Shown piece after piece: positions 43,173 through 53,044 of a stretch of DNA of 64,000 nucleotides. Position 1 is the stretch's first letter. Every line of letters begins with the position of its first letter. Origin of the DNA: Bicyclus anynana (Eukaryota; Arthropoda; Insecta; Lepidoptera; Nymphalidae); the NCBI RefSeq assembly GCF_947172395.1, contig NC_069085.1:6480112-6544111 (forward strand), given 5' to 3'. A program made the position numbers and the translations under genes. The notes under the pieces were generated by a model. The model saw only the letters and a list, made by a program, of their open reading frames with translations. It was not told where the DNA came from and made no database searches.

Positions 43173-46100
43173 GTAAGATAGGCCTAACTGGGAAACTTGC
43201 CGAATGCGGTCGGCGGAATCGGTTCAACAAGAAATAAAAATACCTACCTCGTAAAATAAAACGATTGTTTTGGTAATTGTTCAGTTGATTAAGTAGGTGT
43301 ACTAGTAGGTATTGATGTAGGTTAGGCAGAGATGTTCATGTACCTACCTATTTGTCGAAATTTTCATTTGCTTGGGTTGAAAATGGATAGAACCTGCTGA
43401 AACTAAACATAAATTCTTGATTTTAAGTAGGTACGGTAGGTACTTACCTACTTACTTGACACTTGATAATTGATAAGAGGTAAATAGGTAAGTTATCTGC
43501 ATAGCCACTAAGAATAAGGAAAGGTAAGTAGGTATGTACATGTCTAAATACATGTATTATGTATTTGTATACCTACCTATTAGAGAAGGTTTTGATCCAG
43601 TTAGGCAAATACTTATTAGAATTGTAGACAGATAAATAATATCCAAGCCCAAAGATATTAATATAAAATGTTAACCTACAATAATCTAGTCATTAAATTT
43701 TAAGCAAATCACAAACCTAGCTCACTACATACCTAGTACGTACCTATCTTTTAAGATATTTTAACTGCTTTCCTACTCTACATTCTAATTATTTAAAAGT
43801 TTAAATATTGTAGGTAACTAACTTGTTAACGTTTAGGTATTTTGTAAAATAGGTAAGCACCTACGTATGGTAGTTTAATAGGTATACCCACATTAATCAA
43901 AACTCCGTCGGTAAGTTATCTTACTAGCACATATTACATACCTAATACGTAGATAGTAAAAATTATAGACGTGTTAGGTCTAGGTGCCTTCGTCTATGGT
44001 AAAAATAAAGAAAATCGCTCACTATAGGTACTGAACCAATAAAATTGTTTTACTTATAGGTATGCGTAGTGCTAGCCACTCACCATCCAAAAGTTCATGT
44101 GCCTGCAGCGCTAACGGCAGGACAATCGATAAAATGTCATACACACGCTCAGTTTTGTCGGATATCCTGCCGAAGCGCTGCAGGCCCTTGAAATTATTGG
44201 ATTGCGAGTGACTAGTAAAAGTGATTCTACACTTCATCTCTCACTACGAGTAAGAGTGCACAGCTGTGAGCTTTCTTTGCGCACTTATGTACTAGGTAGG
44301 TACCTATCTCTTGATTAGATCGGGAAGACGTTTAATAAACATCTTAATGAGAAAAAAAAATAATTAATAAAAACTGTCTAACTGATTCAGTAAATTGTAA
44401 GTTAGACAGTTTTTCTTGAGTTGTTTATGTTTACACGTTATTAGTTACTAGTAGTCGCCGCGCGGTTTCACCAGCGTGGTTCCCGTTCCCGTATGCATAC
44501 TAGGTAGGGATAAAATAGCCTTCCTCGATAAATGGGCTATCTAACACTGTAAGAATTTTTCACATCGGACCAGTAGTTCCTGAGATTAGCGCGTTCAATC
44601 AAACAAACTCTTCAGCTTTATAATAATAGTATAGAGTACAGATTAAGCACCTACCAAACTAGGCGGCCACGAGTCAAGACCACGATCAATGGCTGCAACG
44701 ACCAGGTTTGTCAAGTGCTTATAGTTATTTACAGGATACCTACTACCTATAACACAATCAATTTTTATTATTTTTGTCTGTCTGTACCGATTTGAACGGG
44801 ATTTTCTTTGGTAGATAGAGGAGTTTATTGAGCAATATATAGGCTACTTATTGATCCCGGAAAAATGCATGGTTCCCGCGGGATATAGGTAAAGCTGAAT
44901 TTCACTCGTGCGCATGCGCTCACTACTAGCAACAACGTACCTACACCGGATCGCCTCGCTCGTGAGGTGATCACTCGATGATAGCTCGCTGATACTCACT
45001 CGTGCACACCTAGGACCAAACCCTGATAGACTACTCGGAAATTTGTTGACCACGCGCGGTTCACTGGTGACAACGCGGCGTCCACCCGTGGTCCACCTGT
45101 CGACTACAAGTGGACGCCAAGCGACGTGACAGTGCGGTCGGGTCCCGGGTCCTAATGAGCTACGATCGATCGATCGATCGATGCGATTATTTGTTCTCTA
45201 GCTAGCTAGCTATTTTTCTATGCCGTAGCCAAGCAATGCTTCCTACGTTGCTGCTCTCCCTGTCTATCCACACGAGGTCCACACACTGCTCTACTAGCGC
45301 AAATACTCGCGACGCCTCTACTAGCCCTTTGACTCGCACTAGCCTCGACAATACCTATTGGAAGCGGTGCGCAAGACGAGTAACGTGGCCACAACTTCTC
45401 TACCTACTTTCCTCGCTACTTTCCTCGCCACTCGTGCAGTGTGTGACGGGCGGATTAAGTACAGCTATTTATTATCATTATATTTTTGCAAGACGATTTA
45501 ACTTTAGTTGTACATCTTTTACAACTACAATTATTCGAAAGCCGCAATTATCAATAATGAACTTACCGGATAATTGTTGGAAACGTCCAAGTTTTTGAGC
45601 ACGGCACCTAGATAACCCTAGGTTTTCAAAGAAGAGATGAAAATTGTCTGAGTACTTTGTAGTGTTTGCTAGCTAGTTCAAACGGTGCAGGCGCGCGCTA
45701 GTTGGTAGCACTGCGACGAACTGCTAATGGCAAGCCGTCGATTCCGCGGTGTGTGTCCAACATTACCAACTGCCGAAATCAATTCAGACTAAATATCTAT
45801 TAATAAAGTGCATTGATGTCCATGTTTTATTGTACGAATGTTTGGTAAACAGAATGTTTATAAATTGTATCATTGGTCTGTGACTAAGCCCTCATTCGCA
45901 CGAGCGTTTTTTTAACGAACGTTAAAAAGATAACGGCGGTAAGATAGGTAAATAGCACGAATAAGTAAGTAAATCGATATTAGTTGCCATTTAACAACAA
46001 AAATCCATTCGTTGAGTGGATTTAGCACATCACCTTTCTCCGAAGGTTATTAAATTCGAGACCCGACGTTGGTCGAAGGGTTCACTAATTGTGAGCTCGA

Positions 46101-49100
46101 CATAGACGCGCGCGCAGGCGTCGTGTTGCCGTTGGCTAATTGTTAATCACAGATTAAACACAAACATAACTTGCCATTATAAACAGATTAGGAATTTTCA
46201 GATTGGTAAGCATTTATGTAATGAATACCCGTTTGAAGTAATTTGTAAGATTTAACCAAAGGTAAATAGCGAGAATTAGTAGTAGGATCGATTTTAGTTG
46301 CCATATAGTTAACAACAAAAATCGATTCGTTGAGTGGATTTAGCGCTCAGTTTACCTTTCTCCGAATTCTATAAAGCTCGAGACCCGACGTTGGTCGAAG
46401 GGTTCACTAATTGTGAGCTCAACGTATACGCGCGCGCAGGCGTCGTGTTGCCGTTGGCTAATTGTTAATCACAGATTAAACACAAACATAACTTGCCATT
46501 ATAAACAGATTAGGAATTTTTAGATAGGTAAGCATTTATGTAATGAATACCCGTTTGAAGTAATTTGTAAGATTTAACCAAAGGTAAATAGCAAGAATTT
46601 GTAGTAAAGCGATTTCAGTTGCCATATAGTTAACAACAAAAATCGATTCGTTGAGTGGATTTAGCGCTCAGTTTACCTTTCTCCGAAGGCTATAAAACTC
46701 GAGACCCGACGTTGGTCGAAGGGGTCACTAATTGTGTCCGCGCGTAGACGCGCGCGCAGGCGTCGTGTTGCCGTTCGTTATTCCCGATTAATTGCGCGGA
46801 ACCGAACGCGGTCGACACCGCCCGCCCGGTGGGACACGCTACTTACAAACGAATTACTGAGCATTTTATTTATATTATAAAGGTGCATTTCCAAGTTTTA
46901 CTGCCTCTTAGGTGCAGTGGTTAACTTGTTCGGTTATATTTAAATAGAAAAGCGGTTAAAATTGCGTTTGGGTTGCTCATTAGTTGGGCATACTTCGACA
47001 GATAAAACGTAAGATTTTAACCGATTTGGTCAAAATAGTTTTGCCGCAAGAGAAACTGTGACTGTGAGAGACGGTATCGAGGAGATGAGAGCAACTTACC
47101 AAGTTATTTAATTGTAACAGGTCCATCATCGCGGCAGAGTTCGCCGGCGTCGCTCAGTTCGCCGGCGTCCAGCTGCCGATCACCCGTACCCGACGAGGAT
47201 GTGGAGGTGGACGTGGAGCAGTGCTCGGACGGCGAGCGGGACGCGTCGGACGCGGCCGCCCCTTCCCCCGCGCCTTCGTCAGGTAACACCTGAGTAACTA
47301 ACGTCGCAACAGAGTTCGCCCGCGTCCAGCTGCCGCTCGCCCGCGTCCGACGAGGATGTGGAGGTGGACGTGGAGCAGTGCTCGGACGGCGAACGGGACG
47401 CGTCGGACGCGGCCGCCCCTTCCACCGCGCCTTCGTCAGGTAACACCTGAGTAACTAAATCGCGGCAGAGTTCGCAAGATTCGTAACCAGAGCCTCTTGG
47501 CTATTATGTATTCGTAAAGCTATTGAGGCGTGAATTTTAAATAGTAGAGCTTTTTGTGCTACAAATCATCAGGGGAAAACCTATTACCGTCATACTCTTT
47601 TCTGCCCTTCTTCAGTTTGAGGTGTATGGTTGCCATTAAAATTACAGATGCGAGGCTAAATAGAGTTAGGAAGGAAAATTAGGAACCGAGAAATTTCCTA
47701 ATAATCGATTTTTGTTACCTGGAATATCTTATGGCGCAAATACGAGATTTTAGGATGACTTAATATAGAAAGCCAAATATGAATAACTAGCTGCTGCTGA
47801 TACCCGCGACTTTGTCCGCGCAAAATTTACATTTTCCATAAATCGTGTTCATTCCAAATTTCACATAAATCCATTCAGTAATATTTGCGTGAATCAGTAA
47901 CAAATATTTGTACCATCCATAACAAATATCATATAAGCTTTTCAGCTTTAATCTCGCGGTAATTTTTTTGCTGGATAATAAGGAGTCTTTGTGTCAGGCT
48001 ATCATCTATCTCAATTCCTAATTTCAGTGAATAACTGTATTCGTATAGGGTACAGTAATCGGGACGTGAAAGAGTAACAAACATTCATACCAGTTTTGCG
48101 CAGATCTTGCATGGAATTTTTCGGGATAAAAGTAGCTTGTGGTAATACAGAGTATTATGTATATAATATTAGTAGGGTTTTCCATTTATAGAATGGCCTT
48201 CAAGAGGGTCAAATTATTATAGAATTCAGCCTAGATATTTTTAGAAACGAGCAAAAAACTAACTTAACCACACTAAAATATAATAAAGTAGACGTGTCCA
48301 TAGGTTAGGTACTAAACCTAATTTGCATGCTCGAAACTAAGCTGCTCCAACATAAATAAAATAATTATTTAAATAAACGCACAGATTTTTATTGTACACA
48401 CGATTTATGTTTTTTTTAATAATATTTATGAGCAATATTTAGGCTACCATAGTTAACAATCCTAAAGAATCTCTTGTTCATATTAATGGCATGTAAAACT
48501 TTAAGGCTATAAAAATTTATCTCCTAATTACAATCTAAATACGGTAGTAAGAGTATGCATTCCGTTATTATAAAAAATGGACTCCATTTATAATTTGAAA
48601 ACATATAAAATGCACGTAGGTAATTACAGTTTTGACACACAATACCTTCGAACTCAGCCATTGTGACGCAAAAAGTAAATTGGAGTTGTGATTACAGCAT
48701 TATTATCATAATAAACAAGAATTTCTCATACAACTGGTCGGTTCACACCGCGTTCTTCTGTGATTGAATGAGTATAGAAAATGTTAGTCCAAGAGACCAC
48801 CGTAACTTTCCCTGTGCATGGAGAACATAGGTACATTAATCCGCGATCTGTATAGAAAAGTTCTCTCATCATGTGTATTGCAGAAATTCTTAATCGAAGA
48901 ATAATAATTAATAATTAGATTGTCGTCGTCGAACGTTGATTAATTGTGAGAAAGCTTAATAATGTTTGTCTTATTTATGAAGACTGCTACTAGCGTAATG
49001 TATAAAGTAAGTGGTATATTTAACACAAGTACCTAACATGCAAATTTAATCTCCAATCTGTACCTATTACTACTCAGTAGGATAATTAGATAGGTTTTTT

Positions 49101-50332
49101 ACTTGGTCATTATAATGTTTTCACAGAATACTACATGAATTAATTAAATTAAATTAAATTAAAGTACAAGGTTTAATGTTTTCTTTTAATTTAATTCAGG
49201 GATGCGAAATCAACCTTATTTTATTAATATGTTCACAAGTAATGAATGATGGTATTGAAAGCTAAATATAAATCAAAGAATTAAAATTAAAAATACACAT
49301 AAATTGATGCAGGTATATTTTGATTCAATAATGATAATACTTGCATGAGTATTTAGTTCTCTTCATCTCACCGCAGGCTCTTCTACTATACGATGTTGTC
49401 ACATAAATATGATCAGTCAGTTCATTGATCAGTAGTTGCCTACTGCCTACATTGTTTGTCTTTTTTTAGATTAATAATTTGACAAGATTGAGTGAGTTAT
49501 GAGTATAAACCAAGTCGGCAATACAATGATAGGTAATAATGCATTTATGTCAGTCACAGGAAGCTAAATGGCACTTAATAATAGACATATAAGTACTCGT
49601 AATTGTGTTCTACTTTTCTTTAAGGTTATGTAAACTGTGTATTAGACACTGCATTTCTTATAATCAAGAATTAAAATATCAAAATATTGTGCTTCTCTTT
49701 CTGTAAAAATATTGAGATATTCTTTCTTCCCTTAACTTCTCAGAAAAAATTTCAGCCCTGAGTAGGGATGACGTTGGTGGTGTAAAACCCCTGTCATCAT
49801 TAACTATCTGATAATGATCGATCTGGGGTCAGAGCGATAGCCTTTATAAAGATTATTATCAACGCCGCTTGCGATTACAGGCGGAAACCTGGGTGGAATC
49901 ATCTTGTGGTCCCTGGAGTCACGTGCTATAGATCACAACTTCATAGATGCAAAAATCCACTGTTTACCCTCAGGACTCATTATGAACCTGTATTAGAGAA
50001 AGAATTTTCCATTTTGTATAATTTGTACACATAGTACAACCCTAAAGCAGGCTACTAGTTTCAGAGATGGCGTTCTTTACCTATACTTACCCCATTTATT
50101 TCTCTACTGTATAGAATGCAATTTATAAAACCATAGCTTGCCTTTAATACGGTGAAATGTTCACAGAATTAGGCGAAAGGGACACGCCCTCTCCCGCGCG
50201 CCCGCTGCCGCCCCCCGCGACCTCCTGCAACTGTGAGGAACTTTTGTCGGTCGACTGTCAGCTGGAGACCAAAGAACTATGGGATAAGTTCCACGATTTG
50301 GGCACTGAAATGATCATCACTAAGACCGGGAG
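43034..50332 (+). CDS. mid/H15: T-box transcription factor, Tbx20 family (midline/H15), 5' part, 3 exons
   Basis: A nuclear DNA-binding transcription factor. In insects midline and H15 act in segment patterning, heart/dorsal vessel and neural development. Exons are 43034-43172, 47121-47282 and 50173-50332, with phases 1, 1 and 2 and GT-AG borders. The N-terminus has TDFSIAAIMARS, a conserved block of this family. Exon 2 gives a Ser/Pro-rich and acidic linker. Exon 3 has CEELLSVDCQLETKELWDKF and HDLGTEMIITKTGR, the start of the T-box. The remaining T-box and C-terminus are downstream of the window. The match to Tbx20 is strong; choosing midline or H15, which are paralogues in flies, is not possible from this part. 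Confidence 0.92.
43240..44050. repeat. Intron 1 stretch rich in TACCTA/TAGGTA motifs
   Basis: Short runs of gtaggta and tacctac, often in palindromic pairs, are spread over the first 800 bp of intron 1. They continue the pattern seen upstream at 41580-41960. No consistent long unit. Confidence 0.5.
44073..44214. repeat. Long imperfect inverted repeat (about 140 bp)
   Basis: The left arm starts TAGCCACTCACCATCCAA; the complement of the right arm starts TAGTCACTCGCAATCCAA. Both then contain cctgcagcgct and cggcagga. The arms of about 52 bp leave a centre of about 35 bases. It may be a foldback MITE or a hairpin RNA precursor. Confidence 0.7.
44369..44414. repeat. Perfect 14-bp hairpin
   Basis: AAAAACTGTCTAAC at 44369-44382 and its exact complement at 44401-44414, with an 18-base loop. 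On the plus strand the second arm ends in a T run. Confidence 0.75.
44453..44635 (+). mobile_element. Lep1-like short repeat
   Basis: Starts gtcgccgcgcggtttcacca, then cgtggttcccgttcccgta, gataaatgggctatctaaca and ccagtagttcctgagattag, and ends tataataatagtatagagt. An 11-base disturbance (gcatactaggt) lies after gta. Confidence 0.68.
44705..44900 (+). repeat. Dispersed repeat (family E)
   Basis: Contains caagtgcttatagttattta, tttgtctgtctgtaccgatt, gagcaatatataggctactt and ggttcccgcgggata. Related to 37105-37310 and 52795-53040. Confidence 0.55.
45165..45215. repeat. ATCG and CTAG tetranucleotide runs
   Basis: gatcgatcgatcgatcgatg at about 45164-45184 and ctagctagctagct at about 45198-45212, only a few bases apart. 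Both are self-complementary tetranucleotide repeats. Confidence 0.8.
45945..46776 (+). repeat. Tandem array, about 2.6 copies of a 321-bp unit
   Basis: The block cgagacccgacgttggtcga starts at 46057, 46379 and 46700, periods 322 and 321. Other shared blocks are ggtaaatagc, cattcgttgagtggattta, cactaattgtg, cgcgcgcaggcgtcgtgttg, and (copies 1-2) cacagattaaacacaaacat. Copy 3 ends near 46776. It lies in intron 1 of the T-box gene. It has no ORF and is not a known transposon to me. Confidence 0.92.
47121..47282 (+). CDS. mid/H15: T-box gene exon 2
   Basis: The acceptor is attgtaacag|GTCC and the donor is TCGTCAG|gtaaca. In phase it encodes PSSRQSSPASLSSPASSC then DEDVEVDVEQCSDGERDASD and AAAPSPAPSS, a serine-rich then acidic linker before the T-box. 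Its 162 nt add 54 codons without changing the frame. Confidence 0.85.
47301..47475 (+). pseudogene. Tandem partial duplicate of exon 2, out of frame
   Basis: From agttcgcc to the donor at 47439/47440 it repeats exon 2 with an 18-bp deletion and several substitutions. The distance between the two donors is 157 bp. The donor gtaacacctgagtaacta is kept, and a third partial copy begins at about 47460 (cgcggcagagttcgc) and stops. An AG at 47311-47312 could be an acceptor, but the exon of 127 nt would then be read in another frame and shift exon 3. It is either a dead copy or an alternative exon giving a truncated product. Confidence 0.8.
47790..48180 (+). repeat. Dispersed repeat (cgcgactttgtccgcg type)
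   Basis: It begins aactagctgctgctgatacc then cgcgactttgtccgcgcaaa, runs through several hundred AT-rich bases, and ends near aatattagtagggttttcca. It resembles dispersed moth repeats with the same border at 23395. Class uncertain. Confidence 0.5.
48190..50170. other. T-box gene intron 2
   Basis: AT-rich intron with a small aatta run near 49137-49160. A stretch at 49735-49990 is less AT-rich and may be an old SINE piece (tctgataatgatc). No exon recognised before 50173. Confidence 0.5.
50173..50332 (+). CDS. mid/H15: T-box gene exon 3 (start of the T-box)
   Basis: The acceptor is cagaattag|GCGAAA and the donor is ACCGGGAG|gtaagt. It encodes a proline-rich piece, CEELLSVDCQLETKELWDKF and GTEMIITKTGR. 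The phase-2 donor inside the Arg codon after TKTG is at the place where T-box genes commonly have an intron. Confidence 0.93.
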
Positions 50333-51660
50333 GTAAGTGATGTAGTATAAGATTTTTCTACTATAAAATGTCCTGCCGACCAATTTTGGTCATCATCATC
50401 ATCGAGTCCTTAGGTACCTCAAATTGAAAATTGTTCTATCGATTTTGTGAAATGTTTTTGAGCTGAATGTAGTTAAACTTGGTCCAGTCCCTAATGTCGT
50501 CCATCCATTTACGCTACTGTATCCCAGTTGCAGGTAGTCCAGGTTTTGCATTTTAAAATAGACCTAGGAAAAACATACTCATCACACAGCTCTCAACACT
50601 AAAACTAAAAATTATGCTAAATTGTGATGACGAATTTAGTAAAAATCTGCTACATTTAATGTTACCTCAATAGAGAAGATACAATAATTTTCGTTAAATT
50701 GGAATTGAAAATTCTTAATGAACAAGTATTTCAAAGGCCGAAGAATGACAAAGTTTGAAATGTTGACAGAAATTTTCTTAAAGGCACTCAATATATGAAA
50801 TATGGAAATTAATTACTTCATCAGCGCAAAGTAATCTTTTCACTTCGCAACGCCATCACCGCATGACTCCACTCCATAATCGCCCCAACAAAGGGTTCAA
50901 GAATTCATCAGATAAAGTGGCCAATTTCGGAATAATTACTCCGCGAACCCGGCCGTCCTTCAACCCTTTAACGAGATAAATTAAAAGTACATTTTTATCC
51001 TAACCGTCGTAATGCCGGGCCATAAATTCAGAAAGCCCCAAAGACAAGCGCAATGGGGGAGGGGAAGATGTTTTTATAGTCACACCGAGAGTTTATCTAA
51101 ATAATTGCGTAGTCGGTGGCGGCGAGCGTAAAATTGGCATTGTGTACGCTCGAGGGGCCCGCGCTGCATTTTGACGGGAACAAGTCTCTTTAGGAAACGC
51201 TACGGTGACGTAATTGACTTTTGATAAAGAGGTTGTCACAGATACGTCGCATTTTCTTCGAGTACATTTTCATAAGGATATTTTTAACGCTATTTTATTT
51301 GTTATCCGTATTTCTAAGCATCCTTCACGAGTTGGGGCTAGATTTGTGATCTAGCCTTTTAAATAACTGATAAAAATGACGTATTTTCTTCATATATATT
51401 TCACAAAATACGTATTTTTGATCTCCCAGCATCGTTTTCAGGTAACTGTACCTTTTTTGAGGTGTTGTATAAGTTGTTCATTAATGTTTATAGGTATGTT
51501 AAAACATTTACATTATTGATTAGTGGTTTACATTGATAATTTTTGCGAAGTGCTTTGTTTTTGGTGTTGGTATTCCGCTGAAAATTGGTATTTCATTGAA
51601 TTGTTTCATCAAGTGTTTGAACCTCGAGCTGTTACATGTTTCTGATTATAATGATCTTAT
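50333..51660. other. T-box gene intron 3, low-repeat part
   Basis: 50860-51240 has balanced composition without repeats (for example cgaacccggccgtccttcaa) and no coding frame. It is a candidate regulatory element within the intron. Confidence 0.4.
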
Positions 51661-51665
51661 GAATG

Positions 51666-52258
51666 ATAATAATAATAATAATAATAATAATAAATTGGGA
51701 CCGGTCCATTATCACGGACAGGACTATTCTTGCGAATAAGCCTGACATCGTGGTGTTGGACCGGGCACAGTCAAGGGTGTTTTTAGTGGACATCACAATT
51801 CCATATGACGAGAACCTTGTGAGAGCAGAGACAGAGAAAAAACGTAAATATCTAGATCTGGCTCACGAGGTTACCGCCATGTGGCATGTGGAGTCCACTG
51901 AAATCATCCCCATCGTTATATCTGCCAACGGTTTGATCCCAGTCAGCCTCGCTCACCATCTGGGGCGGCTGGGGTTCCGTGGCAGTTCGCTCGCAGGCAA
52001 GATGCAAAAAGCGGTCTTGCTGGACTCGGCTAGGATAGTCCGCCGGTTTCTCCACCTGTCGCCCTGACCCCCGGCCGTTTGGTCTCCCTGCCGGGGTGAA
52101 TCCTCCGCCCGGTGCATATATGTATTTATGTAATATATATTTAAGTTTATTTATTTTGTGTATTTAAGTAAGTTTATTTTTTTTTTTCCCTTTGGCTTTT
52201 TATATATATTTATTTTGTACTGGGCGTGAGAGTTTAATTCATTTGGATAATAATAATA
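51666..52258 (+). mobile_element. 5'-truncated non-LTR retrotransposon in a TAA microsatellite (Dong/R4-like)
   Basis: It is bordered by (aat)n at 51667-51693 and (taa)n at about 52245-52257. The open frame after the left run reads NKPDIVVLDRAQSRVFLVDI then TIPYDENLVRAETEKKRKYL and reaches a stop at 52067. The PD-X(n)-D pattern and position fit the restriction-like endonuclease end of R2/R4/Dong-type elements. Dong of Bombyx is known to insert in TAA repeats. About 180 bases of 3' UTR follow. Clade assignment is inference. Confidence 0.7.
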
Positions 52259-52560
52259 ATATCGTTTATTTGCAAGAATTAAGATGGTTTTCCATCATAA
52301 GATCAGATCAGATCAGATGGTTCATAAAATCAGATGGATCATATATTTGCTCCGTCGACTCTTAGCATAAAAAGTACCCATACAATCTACGTGTATAGGA
52401 CAAATACATTGAACACCAGTAAGCTGCATATTAGTCTCGTGTCATATGTCTCGGCCCCCGCTCGCAACAAGTGCAGTTAGGCTAAATCACAGTAGCCAGT
52501 GGCCCGGAGAGGATTCAATCTCGAGGGTGATGTCTCTATTGTGTGATTGCGTGTATTGCA
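52259..52560 (-). mobile_element. Possible second element end facing the TAA repeat
   Basis: On the minus strand the sequence ends cttgcaaataaacgatatta then attatt, looking like a 3' UTR with an AATAAA-like signal and a tail in the same microsatellite. It includes a (gatca)n run at 52300-52318. No frame recognised. Confidence 0.35.
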
Positions 52561-52794
52561 ACCGAACGGTTTTGATACAATTCAATTAGACGTATCTACG
52601 CGTGGTTACCGAAGTCAAAATTAATTTCAAATTTATTAAATTTTATCATAATATGTCAGGTTATATCTTATTATACGAGTATAAATAGTACGTACATTTA
52701 TGTACCTACTAAGTTTTGGTGTAACCTTATTAAGTAATAATACATATTTACTGTATGTCTGGCTGTGATTTCAAAATATTTGTTAATTTTTCAA

Positions 52795-53042
52795 GTTCTT
52801 ACAGCTATTTGCACGATACTAAAACACAATCAAGCTTTTTTAAAATTTTCGTCTGTCAGTCTTTCTGTTTGTCCGGAACTCTGGAACGGCTGAACCGATT
52901 TTATTAGGCATTGACTAAAACATAGAGAAGATTATGGAGCAACATCTAGGCTACTTTTTATCCCAAAAACATAAATGGTCCCTGCGGGATTTTTAAAAAT
53001 CAGAGTTTAACGCGTACAAAGTCGCGGGCGTCCGCTAGTTAA
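52795..53042 (+). repeat. Dispersed repeat (family E)
   Basis: Contains ttgcacgatactaaaacaca, gtcagtctttctgtttgtcc, atggagcaacatctaggcta and ggtccctgcgggatttttaa, and ends gtcgcgggcgtccgctagtt. The best of three copies (others 37105, 44705). Confidence 0.6.
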
Positions 53043-53044
53043 CA

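Noticed and set aside
47104..47289. Minus-strand frame over T-box exon 2
   Set aside because: Antisense shadow of the coding exon; the plus strand has matching splice sites and phase.
47301..47439. Treating the exon 2 copy as a mutually exclusive coding exon
   Set aside because: The only nearby acceptor gives the wrong phase at both ends, so it cannot replace exon 2 without a frameshift.
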